8,812 nt of DNA from Bacteroidota bacterium (GTDB lineage Bacteria > Bacteroidota > Bacteroidia > Bacteroidales > UBA1402): the NCBI GenBank assembly GCA_030706285.1, contig JAUZOU010000107.1, positions 1 to 8,812 of the forward strand, read 5' to 3'. The position numbers and the translations under genes are program-made. Below are positions 1 to 6,166 of this stretch, one piece after another; the stretch's first letter is position 1; each line of letters opens with the position of its first letter. The notes below the pieces were generated by a model. The model saw only the letters and a program-made list of their open reading frames with translations, searched no databases and had not been told where the DNA came from.

Positions 1-159
1 ATGAATGCGTATATTTATGAGAATCACTCTAGAGGCAACATTATTTTGTCTTGTTGTTTTTTATATGGCGTTGGGTGTCGGAAATCTAAGGTAACTCAAA
101 GGTTAAATGAAGTGCGTAAATTAGACTTACGCAGTAAATTATCGGGGTTTCGATGTTAA
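1..159 (+). CDS. Short uncertain ORF at window edge
   Basis: An open frame runs from an ATG at base 1 to TAA at 157-159, giving 52 residues. Because it begins at the window edge, the ATG may be internal to a longer gene. The middle is hydrophobic and Cys-rich (around SCCFLYGVGC) and the end is basic (KSKVTQRLNEVRKLDLRSKL). A second ATG at 18, one frame over, opens a 25-residue signal-peptide-like stretch (TLFCLVVFYMALGVG) that stops at TAA just as the first frame becomes basic. A frameshift inside one decayed secreted protein would explain both. I recognise no family, and chance is a real alternative in DNA this AT-rich. Confidence 0.2.
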   Translation: MNAYIYENHSRGNIILSCCFLYGVGCRKSKVTQRLNEVRKLDLRSKLSGFRC

Positions 160-541
160 TTGTAGCATCAGTAAAGGACATCGTTCCAACATAAATTAGA
201 GGGTTTAATAGAGCTGTCATGTTATAAGATGTTTGAAGGATGAAATTTAACGTTACACAACTTCTGGTATTGAGCAATAGCTAAGCGATCTTATTTTTAA
301 ACAACGGAATTCCGTTGATGGTGTCGAATCAATTGATACCACGAAATTTTAAATACCCTGAATTCTGGGTATTTAAAAACACGGCATTAGTCTACATACC
401 CCAATATTGGGGTATCAATACAGGATTATGTTTTTCAATTTCGAGACAGCAATTTCCGAAACGGTTATAACACATGGTATAAACACAGAATAAATCGTTT
501 CAATGGGACAACGCAAAATTACGCTCAATGAAATAGTGTAA
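160..541. other. AT-rich non-coding stretch
   Basis: No convincing gene is seen here. The longest open frame on the minus strand (86-277) shows no recognisable family. The stretch contains the first members of the palindrome cluster starting at 302, a small inverted repeat before it (TGCGTAA at 113-119 facing TTACGCA at 127-133), and an imperfect hairpin at 465-482 (TTATA/TATAA arms). A 21-codon ORF starts at the ATG near 428 and is too short to support. The overall look is of degraded accessory DNA. Confidence 0.4.
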
Positions 542-642
542 ATCCATATTGAGTGGAATTCCGCCTATTTAAACCGCAGTACTATTCATAAATACCCCAA
601 AAATGGTGTATTTAAAACCGATATCGGAATGCCGATAACGGC
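302..642. repeat. Cluster of near-perfect palindromes
   Basis: At least five palindromes occur in 340 bp. They are: 302-317 (16 bp, perfect, centred on GGAATTCC); 347-378 (32 bp with one mismatched pair, centred on GAATTC, flanked by TTTTAAATACCC and GGGTATTTAAAA); 396-415 (20 bp, perfect, ATACCCC/GGGGTAT); 589-614 (11-bp arms with one mismatch, AAAA loop); and 618-627 (CCGATATCGG), followed by GCCG/CGGC arms at 631-642. An imperfect member surrounds GGAATTCC at 553-564. They share vocabulary: GAATTC centres, ACCCC/GGGGT arms and ATTTAAA edges. None is followed by a T-run, so they do not look like terminators. Dyad operator sites, small palindromic repeats or worn mobile-element ends are possible. 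Confidence 0.6.
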
Positions 643-870
643 ACATTATCATTTGGTTCTATACTTGCCCACGAAGACAACGACCCAGAAAACACCCAGT
701 TTGTAATTTACGGCATCCGATATATCCACGAAAACACCGAATCTGAAGAACTTGAAAATGACGTTTGTGATTATGCAAATTTACATAGGGGTAATTCTCC
801 ATATGTAGAATCGCCTGGAATTCTATACACCCCAAATATAATGAATATGAGTTGTAAAGTCCTTCGGTAG
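616..870 (+). pseudogene. Start-less gene remnant, unknown family
   Basis: A frame opens after TAA at 613-615 and runs 84 codons to TAG at 868-870. It has no ATG until codon 76, so it cannot be an intact gene from its own start. The composition is protein-like: a hydrophobic/acidic segment (LSFGSILAHEDNDPENTQ), then FVIYGIRYIHENTESEELEN, then a weaker tail. A neighbouring frame (542-703, including HKYPKNGVFKTDIGMP) overlaps its start, so a frameshift near 620-640, where the palindromes lie, may have separated an N-terminal half. I recognise no family. It could also be a chance open frame, although the even mix of charged and aromatic residues argues somewhat against that. Confidence 0.35.
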
Positions 871-1037
871 GTAAGAAAATAAAAATTATCTGTATTCATC
901 TGTAATCACATTGTCAAGTATTTAATCATGATGATGTAATGTAAAGCATCAATATTATATACTTTATCAACATTAAACCATTATGTTAGATATACTTTTG
1001 TCTTGCTCCCCAAAGCCATTTTATAGAGGAACATACT
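871..1037. other. Recombinase 3' flank, no gene seen
   Basis: This AT-rich stretch lies downstream of the recombinase stop codon. No ORF, RNA gene or T-tailed hairpin that would terminate the recombinase transcript is visible. No copy of the tRNA-Lys 3' end is found here or anywhere in 1-1037, so a short integrated element with its far attachment site in this window can be excluded at the level of reading by eye. Confidence 0.4.
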
Positions 1038-2333
1038 TTACTTGTCATTAAATGAATTATTAATGACATTTTTTAGGACATCTAGTTGTACATCCTGGTA
1101 GCGGCTGAGGGCTTTAGAACCTGGCACATGACCCGTCATTTTTGATAGAATACCGCTGTTCCCTTTTCCATTGTTAAGGACGCTGGTGACAAATGTTTTT
1201 CTGGCAGTATGTGATGTGACAACCTCACACAGTGATCTAATCTCTTTTTCTCCGGTCTTAGGATTAATGGTTATTACCTTCCTGTCTATACCGACAGTTT
1301 TTAAAACTAGCTTAATCGTTTTGTTGTATCCGTTTGCCCCGTTGATGTTAATGAAAGGGAATAGCTTAACTGGTTCATTATACCGGCTTATTATTTCTAA
1401 AGCACGATCACATAGAGGAACATATAATGTTTTCTGGTCATTTTTAATTCCTTTGCTGGCAATGTACATTAGAATGCCGTCTTTATCTACATTGTCTCGT
1501 TTAAGTTCAACAAAGTCTTCAACTCTAGCACCGATATAGCAATGAAGCAAGAACATATCTCGTACTTTCTGTAAATATGATGGAAGTATGGCATTGTATA
1601 TCAAGTCAAGCTCATCCTCGTTAAGTGCAATAGGATCGGCGTATTTATCTCTCTCAATTTTAAACTGATTTTTTTTAAAGGCATTGACTATAGTATATCC
1701 GTTCTCGATCATCCAAAACACTAATGTTTTGATTTTTTTCATATTGTCATTTGCGTAGTTCTGCCCACGTCTTACAATTGTTTCATTATATGATTTATAG
1801 ATATTTGGATATAAGGCCACTAAGTCAACCTCATTCTTGATAAAATCCTCAATCTTTATCAGTGTGCTGGCATCAAGATCTGTTGTAAGATCTCCATATA
1901 TTGCTGAATATCGTTCCAGTTTCAATCGCAAACAATGATAAGCTCTTTTCCTTCCTGCTGAAATATCCCTTTTATAGGCAATAAACTCATCCCACAATTC
2001 AAAGAACGTTTTTGTCTGTTTTTGCTTTATCTCTTCCAATTCAATAGGAGGATTAACAACGCTATCAAGCCATGCGCTATTAAGAATGATATGGCCGACA
2101 TCTTTTGTGTAAGCTTTTACAATTCTGTTCCGAAGCTCTTCCACGGCACTATCTATTCTTTCACTTTCATCAATTGGGGTAAGGAGCTTTGTTTTCTCTT
2201 TTTTCTGATCCCACCAGGTTACCTTTAGCCAAATATTTGACTTTGCATAGCAAATAGTATCTCTGCCATCAACTAACCGGATGCGTAATTTAGTGTTGTC
2301 CTTTTTTGTTCTTGTATAAAATAGAAGTTCCAT
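1038..2333 (-). CDS. Tyrosine recombinase / integrase
   Basis: A 431-residue site-specific recombinase that would cut and rejoin DNA through a 3'-phosphotyrosine. The order is an N-terminal arm-binding-like domain (about 1-90, opening MELLFYTRTKKDNTKLRIRL), a SAM-like core-binding domain (about 105-215) and the catalytic domain (about 235-425). Catalytic residues visible are R270 (CYIGARVEDF), a probable Lys in the beta-hairpin near 294-297, H375 and R378 (SHTARKTF), H402 (MTGHVP) and nucleophile Y412 (SRYQDV). All are present, so the enzyme should be active. The length and domain plan fit the integrases of Bacteroidetes conjugative and mobilizable elements. An in-frame TAA lies 15 bases before the ATG, so this start is firm. 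The gene begins 220 bp from the 3' end of tRNA-Lys and is transcribed away from it, and phased 12-bp repeats abut the start codon. Excision factor, relaxase and cargo genes are not seen. A chromosomal invertase role is the main alternative. Confidence 0.93.
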   Translation of the reverse strand: MELLFYTRTKKDNTKLRIRLVDGRDTICYAKSNIWLKVTWWDQKKEKTKLLTPIDESERIDSAVEELRNRIVKAYTKDVGHIILNSAWLDSVVNPPIELEEIKQKQTKTFFELWDEFIAYKRDISAGRKRAYHCLRLKLERYSAIYGDLTTDLDASTLIKIEDFIKNEVDLVALYPNIYKSYNETIVRRGQNYANDNMKKIKTLVFWMIENGYTIVNAFKKNQFKIERDKYADPIALNEDELDLIYNAILPSYLQKVRDMFLLHCYIGARVEDFVELKRDNVDKDGILMYIASKGIKNDQKTLYVPLCDRALEIISRYNEPVKLFPFININGANGYNKTIKLVLKTVGIDRKVITINPKTGEKEIRSLCEVVTSHTARKTFVTSVLNNGKGNSGILSKMTGHVPGSKALSRYQDVQLDVLKNVINNSFNDK

Positions 2334-2334
2334 G

Positions 2335-2405
2335 GTTGTGCAAGTTTAAGGCTCCGTTGTGCAACTTTTCGAATCCGTTGTGCAAGTTAGCAAAAGTTGC
2401 ACAAC
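2335..2405. repeat. Phased recombinase arm-type/operator repeats
   Basis: Three direct copies of GTTGTGCAASTT lie at 2335-2346, 2356-2367 and 2377-2388, with starts exactly 21 bp apart (two helical turns). A fourth copy in inverted orientation, AAGTTGCACAAC, lies at 2394-2405 and is the exact reverse complement of the middle copy. The second and third copies are also preceded by CC. The first copy ends one base before the recombinase start codon. Regular helical phasing next to an integrase gene and a tRNA fits arm-type integrase sites, autoregulatory operators, or both. Assigning the binding protein is inference; the repeats themselves are plain in the sequence. Confidence 0.75.
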
Positions 2406-2410
2406 CTGAT

Positions 2411-2453
2411 TACATTTCGCTACATATTTTTACATTCTATTACTGGCCATTAC
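2411..2453. repeat. Five TAC triplets phased at 10 bp
   Basis: TAC occurs at 2411, 2421, 2431, 2441 and 2451, so TA steps fall on one face of the helix over five turns; the first three are extended to TACAT. The series lies between the inverted recombinase site and the tRNA terminator. Phased flexible TA steps can favour DNA bending. It may also be part of the leader or promoter region of the recombinase gene. No clear TAnnTTTG promoter was found for that gene. Confidence 0.4.
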
Positions 2454-2489
2454 AGCCGTGCTTAAACCGCTATGTTGCTGATTATCAAA

Positions 2490-2543
2490 TAAAAAATCGG
2501 CTAAATTTCAAGCATTGAATTACTTAGAAATTTAGCCGATTTT
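2490..2543 (-). terminator. Strong terminator of tRNA-Lys
   Basis: Perfect 17-bp arms (2493-2509 and 2527-2543) enclose a 17-base loop. Read on the minus strand, the stem ends in a run of T, starting 10 bases after the tRNA 3' end. This is a standard intrinsic terminator for the tRNA transcript. The core GGCTAAAT/ATTTAGCC recurs in the hairpin after the pseudouridine synthase gene. The A-rich start of the left arm gives the plus direction a T-tract too, so it may act both ways and insulate the tRNA from the recombinase region. Confidence 0.85.
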
Positions 2544-2552
2544 AACGTTTTG

Positions 2553-2625
2553 TGACCCCGGAGGGGCTCGAACCCTCGACCCAATGATTAAGAGTCATTT
2601 GCTCTACCAACTGAGCTACGGAGTC
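2553..2625 (-). tRNA. tRNA-Lys (anticodon CTT)
   Basis: A full 73-base cloverleaf. The acceptor stem is GACTCCG/CGGGGTC with one G-T pair, the D arm is GCTC/GAGC, and the anticodon stem is AATGA/TCATT around the loop CTCTTAA (anticodon CTT, reading AAG). The T arm is GAGGG/CCCTC with loop TTCGAGC, and the discriminator base is A. CCA is not encoded and must be added by the nucleotidyltransferase. It sits alone between the recombinase region and tex. Its 3' end faces the recombinase gene, the usual geometry when a tRNA 3' end serves as an integration site. Confidence 0.97.
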
Positions 2626-2647
2626 ATTCTGTTTTGCAGAACGGGTG

Positions 2648-2679
2648 CAAAAGTACGGTTTTACGTGCGAACATAAAAA
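2648..2679 (-). promoter_or_regulatory. Promoter of tRNA-Lys
   Basis: On the minus strand TACTTTTG (2648-2655) matches the Bacteroidetes -7 consensus TAnnTTTG exactly. A T-rich -33 element (2676-2679) lies 20 bases upstream, within the normal 19-21 spacing. The -7 box is 22 bases before the tRNA 5' end, which gives a short leader removed by RNase P. Confidence 0.7.
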
Positions 2680-2753
2680 TTTTCAACCCGTTTTTTTCAT
2701 GAATTTGAAGAAAAGGCGAGGGTAGAGGAATCCTACAACCGGTTAACGAGACG

Positions 2754-4877
2754 TTACAACTTCATTGACAGCTGAATGCGTTTGCGGCTCAGATCGATGC
2801 CGATGACTTTCACCTGAATGTGCTGATGGATGGAAACCACTTCAGAAGGATCTTTGATGTACCGGTCGGCCATTTCAGAAAGGTGAACCAATCCGTTTTC
2901 CTTGATGCCGATATCGACAAAACAGCCGAATGCCGTGATGTTCGATACAATGCCGTTCAGGACCAGGCCGGTTTTGAGATCTTCGATTTTCCGGATGTTC
3001 TTGTCAAATTCAAATACCTCAATGGTATTCCGGGGATCACGACCGGGTTTGTCTAGCTCTTCCATAATATCTTTTAGAGTCGGGAGACCGACACTGTCCG
3101 ACAGGTAGTCTTCTATGCGGATGGATTGTCTCAATTCTTTTTTTTCAATCAACTCCTTGACGGAACAATGAAGATCTGAAGCCATTTTTTCAACCAACGC
3201 ATAACGTTCAGGGTGGACAGCCGTATTATCCAACGGATTTCCGCCGGTTGGAATCCGGAGGAAGCCGGCAGCTTGTTCATAGGCTTTCGGACCGATACGC
3301 GGTACTTTGAGCAGCGTATCGCGGCCTTCGAACGGGCCGTTTGAATCCCGGTAATCGACGATGTTTTGAGCCATAGCCGTATTGAGACCGGAGACGTACA
3401 TCAGCAGATATTTGCTGGCCGTGTTCAGGTTAACGCCGACTTGATTGACACAATTGACAACGGTCTGATCGAGCGATTTCTTCAGCTTGCCGGCATCCAC
3501 ATCGTGTTGGTACTGGCCGACGCCGATCGATTTTGGCTCTATTTTGACCAATTCGGCCAACGGGTCCATCAGACGACGGCCAATGGAAACAGAGCCGCGG
3601 ACGGTCACATCGTATTCGGGGAATTCTTCTCTGGCAGTCTTGGAGGCCGAATAGATAGAGGCGCCATTTTCGCTGACGACAAATACCTGAATGTTACGGT
3701 CGTACCGGAGCCCTGTAACAAACTCTTCCGTTTCTCTGGAAGCCGTACCGTTGCCAATGGCGATAGCCTGGATATCGTAGGCTTCTACCAGGTGAGTGAG
3801 TTTTTTGGCTGAGAGGCTGGTTTCGTGTTGTGGTGCATGCGGATAGATCGTTTCATTGTGCAGCAATTTACCTTGAGCGTCCAGGCAGACCAATTTACAA
3901 CCGGTCCGGTAACCGGGATCGATGCCCAACACCCGTTTTTGTCCGAGAGGAGGCGCCAATAATAACTGGCGCAGATTACCCGTAAATATCCGGATGGCTT
4001 CATCGTCCGATTTCTCTTTGGTCATGGCGGCATATTCGGTTTCGACAGAGGGCTTTAACAGACGCTTGTAGGCATCTTTGACAGCCTCCCGGACTTCGGC
4101 CGAGCTTGAAAGATTTCCTTTTACGAATAGACCGTAAAGTTCTTTCAGGCAGTCCTCTTCGTCCGGAGTGATGTTGACGCGAAGGAACCCTTCCCGTTCG
4201 CCCCGGGTGATGGCCAGGTACTGGTGCGAGGAACAATGCCTGAGCGGTTTTGAAAAGTCGAAATAGTCGGCATATTTAATGGCCTCGGGTTCTTTTCCTT
4301 TAATGACCGTGGAGGTAATCATCGCATTCCGGCGGAACTGGTAACGGACAGTCTTCCGGGCCCGTTCGTTTTCATTGACCCATTCGGCGATGATGTCACG
4401 GGCTCCTTTCAACGCTTCTTCGATGGTTTCGATGCCGTTTTTAAGGAAGGAGCGGGCAGGGCCTTCCACATCAGCCAGATTTTGCTTCATGATCATTTTG
4501 GCCAGCGGTTCCAACCCTTTTTCCCTGGCTATTTCCGCACGGGTATGCCTTTTTGGCTTGTAGGGCAGGTAAATATCTTCCAGCTCTGTCATGTTCCAGC
4601 AGTCCCGGATGCGCAGCAGGAGCTCGTCCGTGAGCTTATTCTGCTCGGTCAGGCTGTTGATGATGCTTTCTTTGCGCTTGTCAATATCCGTGTATTTGGT
4701 ATACAGGTCTGAGATGTTCTCAATCTGGACTTCGTTCAGTCCCCCGGTTTTCTCTTTCCGGTACCGGCTGATAAATGGAATGGTGGCCTCTTCTTCCAAT
4801 AATTGCAGGGTGTTTTTGACCCCTTCGTGAGGAAGTTGAAGATCCCTGGATACGAATTTTGCGAGTATATTGTTCAT
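2754..4877 (-). CDS. tex: Tex RNA-binding transcription accessory protein
   Basis: A 707-residue cytoplasmic nucleic-acid-binding protein of the Tex/YdcI family, related to eukaryotic Spt6 and tied to transcription and RNA turnover. The helical Tex N-terminal region (about 1-190) includes IPFISRYRKEKTGGL (33-47), a family hallmark. A YqgF-like RNase-H fold follows (about 314-450; LGIDPGYRTGCKLV with D320), then helix-hairpin-helix segments (about 485-545; LLKVPRIGPKAYEQAAGFLR), and a C-terminal S1 RNA-binding domain (about 636-706; GIVSNITAFGCFVDIG, GLVHLSEMA). The length is full for Bacteroidetes forms, where S1 is nearly the last element. The start fits the conserved N-terminus. The gene diverges from the pseudouridine synthase gene; both act on RNA, but each has its own promoter. 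No T-tailed terminator is obvious between its stop and the tRNA. Confidence 0.97.
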   Translation of the reverse strand: MNNILAKFVSRDLQLPHEGVKNTLQLLEEEATIPFISRYRKEKTGGLNEVQIENISDLYTKYTDIDKRKESIINSLTEQNKLTDELLLRIRDCWNMTELEDIYLPYKPKRHTRAEIAREKGLEPLAKMIMKQNLADVEGPARSFLKNGIETIEEALKGARDIIAEWVNENERARKTVRYQFRRNAMITSTVIKGKEPEAIKYADYFDFSKPLRHCSSHQYLAITRGEREGFLRVNITPDEEDCLKELYGLFVKGNLSSSAEVREAVKDAYKRLLKPSVETEYAAMTKEKSDDEAIRIFTGNLRQLLLAPPLGQKRVLGIDPGYRTGCKLVCLDAQGKLLHNETIYPHAPQHETSLSAKKLTHLVEAYDIQAIAIGNGTASRETEEFVTGLRYDRNIQVFVVSENGASIYSASKTAREEFPEYDVTVRGSVSIGRRLMDPLAELVKIEPKSIGVGQYQHDVDAGKLKKSLDQTVVNCVNQVGVNLNTASKYLLMYVSGLNTAMAQNIVDYRDSNGPFEGRDTLLKVPRIGPKAYEQAAGFLRIPTGGNPLDNTAVHPERYALVEKMASDLHCSVKELIEKKELRQSIRIEDYLSDSVGLPTLKDIMEELDKPGRDPRNTIEVFEFDKNIRKIEDLKTGLVLNGIVSNITAFGCFVDIGIKENGLVHLSEMADRYIKDPSEVVSIHQHIQVKVIGIDLSRKRIQLSMKL

Positions 4878-4910
4878 GATCAGTGTTTTTGTAAACGGAG
4901 GCTTTTTTTA

Positions 4911-4951
4911 AGCTGATTTCGAATCAGATTAGCGAAGATACGAAATCAGCT
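4911..4951. repeat. Inverted repeat bracketing tex -7 box
   Basis: AGCTGATTTCG at 4911-4921 and CGAAATCAGCT at 4941-4951 are perfect 11-bp inverted arms, 19 bases apart. The left arm also forms a smaller overlapping dyad with AATCAG at 4922-4927. The spacer holds the presumed tex -7 box, and the right arm ends next to the -33 region of the divergent gene. This could be an operator for a dimeric regulator acting on one or both genes, or a leader hairpin at the 5' end of the tex mRNA. No regulator gene is nearby. Confidence 0.5.
4933..4940 (-). promoter_or_regulatory. Probable tex -7 promoter box
   Basis: On the minus strand TATCTTCG differs from TAnnTTTG at one position and lies 56 bases before the tex start. 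I could not place a convincing -33 element. The box sits inside the loop of the inverted repeat at 4911-4951. Confidence 0.45.
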
Positions 4952-4954
4952 GCT

Positions 4955-4983
4955 TTTGGTGTCGTTATAAAACCGTATCTTTG
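4955..4983 (+). promoter_or_regulatory. Promoter of RluA-family gene
   Basis: TATCTTTG at 4976-4983 matches the Bacteroidetes -7 box exactly. TTTG at 4955-4958 serves as the -33 box with a somewhat short 17-base spacer. The start codon at 5000 follows only 16 bases later, so the 5' leader is very short and A-rich, with no Shine-Dalgarno sequence, as is common in this phylum. Confidence 0.7.
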
Positions 4984-4999
4984 TAAAAAATTTAAACGC

Positions 5000-6058
5000 A
5001 TGCCATCCAGATCTCAATACAAAGACAAACGTAGCTTTACTTCAGGAACCAAACCGGCCAATGCTGAGCGAAAACCCACACCGGCTTTTGAAAAGAAAAA
5101 AGCGGAGAGGAGTCCGGCCAAAAGAAATGGAAAGCCTGAAAAGAAAGCCGATGTGGCAGGCACACCTGTTAAGAAGCGCTCCGACAGTATCCTGACTGTT
5201 ACGGAGAACTGCCAATTGCTGGACTTTCTGATCGCATCATTGAAAGATCAGAGCAGGACGACCGTCAAATCGTTGCTGGCACATCAGCAAATCACCATCA
5301 AAAACCGGGTGATTAAGCAATTTGACTATCAACTTAAAGTTGGTGATGAGGTCTCTATTCACTGGGAAAAGGGCAAAACAACGTTGAATTCTCCGTTGTT
5401 GAAAATTGTCTACGAAGATCGCGATCTGATTGTGGTAGAAAAAGCTGCCGGTTTGTTATCGATTGCCACTCAGAAGGAGCCTGTTAAGACAGCTTACAGT
5501 ATGCTGAGCGAGTATGTCAAGAAGCAGCATCCAGGTAATAAAATTTTTGTGGTTCACCGGTTGGACCGTGAGACATCCGGCCTGATGCTGTTTGCAAAAA
5601 ACGAAGAAGTGCAGTTCCTGATGCAACACAATTGGCGGTTTGCTGTCAATCAGCGCAGATATGTAGCCGTTGTTGAAGGAAAACTTGAAACTGGTGACGG
5701 CAGCGGAAAAGGAACCATCAAATCCTATTTATGGGAAAGCAGGGCATTGATCGTCTATTCCAGCCCGAATCCCGAAGATGGTCAGGTGGCCGTCACAAAC
5801 TATCACGTACTGAAGAGCAACGATCAATACAGTTTACTGGAACTTGAACTTGAAACCGGCCGGAAAAACCAGATTCGTGTCCAGCTGAACAGCATCGGTT
5901 TCCCACTTGTCGGAGACCTGAAATACGGCGGCCATCCCTCCAAACTCAAACGGCTTGCCTTGCACGCTCATGTCTTGTCTTTCACTCATCCGGTTACCAA
6001 AGAGCTTCATTCATTTGAAACCCCGATTCCGGAAGCATTCAGGAAGATGGTGGAATAA
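5000..6058 (+). CDS. RluA-family rRNA/tRNA pseudouridine synthase
   Basis: A 352-residue enzyme expected to convert particular uridines in rRNA or tRNA to pseudouridine in the cytoplasm. Residues 1-62 form a Lys/Arg/Pro-rich, probably disordered tail that may aid RNA binding. An S4-like RNA-binding domain follows (about 68-124; LKDQSRTTVKSLLAHQQITI, KVGDEVSIHW), then the RluA catalytic domain (about 132-345). The signature HRLDRETSGLMLFAK contains the catalytic D189. LETGRKNQIRVQLNSIGFPL (285-304), GDLKYGG and RLALHAHVLSFTHP are the usual later motifs. Nothing essential is missing. The substrate cannot be told from sequence: RluA, RluC, RluD and Bacteroidetes-specific groups are hard to separate by eye, so no symbol is given. 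It has its own promoter and terminator and appears monocistronic. Confidence 0.95.
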   Translation: MPSRSQYKDKRSFTSGTKPANAERKPTPAFEKKKAERSPAKRNGKPEKKADVAGTPVKKRSDSILTVTENCQLLDFLIASLKDQSRTTVKSLLAHQQITIKNRVIKQFDYQLKVGDEVSIHWEKGKTTLNSPLLKIVYEDRDLIVVEKAAGLLSIATQKEPVKTAYSMLSEYVKKQHPGNKIFVVHRLDRETSGLMLFAKNEEVQFLMQHNWRFAVNQRRYVAVVEGKLETGDGSGKGTIKSYLWESRALIVYSSPNPEDGQVAVTNYHVLKSNDQYSLLELELETGRKNQIRVQLNSIGFPLVGDLKYGGHPSKLKRLALHAHVLSFTHPVTKELHSFETPIPEAFRKMVE

Positions 6059-6116
6059 AACAATCAACGTGTTTTATCTATATAAAGGACAATCTAACAA
6101 GTTTGGATACAACTAA

Positions 6117-6165
6117 CCGGCTAAATGTCTGTGAGATTTAGCCGGACGTTAGCGTTCTGTTTTTT
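6117..6165 (+). terminator. Terminator after RluA-family gene
   Basis: Perfect 10-bp arms CCGGCTAAAT (6117-6126) and ATTTAGCCGG (6136-6145) flank a 9-base loop. A six-T run (6160-6165) follows after a 14-base gap. The gap is longer than usual; AAC (6111-6113) and GTT (6148-6150) can extend the stem across a bulge and shorten it. On the minus strand there is no T-run, so termination of the convergent BspA-like gene is doubtful. The core matches the tRNA-Lys terminator. Confidence 0.65.
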
Positions 6166-6166
6166 A

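Noticed and set aside
46..190. Integron-like site (GTTGGGT near 70, TTCCAAC near 184)
   Set aside because: The left box does not meet RYYYAAC and no paired inner boxes are present, so it is not an attC site; the recombinase also lacks reason to be called IntI.
86..277. 63-codon minus-strand ORF starting MLNTRSCVTLNF
   Set aside because: No recognisable family and no promoter; it overlaps the other short edge frames, and chance ORFs of this size are common in AT-rich DNA.
302..642. CRISPR array
   Set aside because: The palindromes differ in sequence and length and have irregular spacing; there are no uniform repeats, spacers or cas genes.
902..940. Sigma70-like TTGACA box on the minus strand near 915
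   Set aside because: The main Bacteroidetes sigma factor does not use TTGACA/TATAAT, and no gene lies suitably downstream.
1171..1539. 122-codon plus-strand ORF inside the recombinase gene
   Set aside because: Opposite the catalytic domain of the recombinase, whose motifs are all intact on the minus strand; shadow frame.
3366..3812. 148-codon plus-strand ORF inside tex
   Set aside because: It lies wholly opposite the conserved YqgF/HhH coding region of tex; it is a shadow frame.
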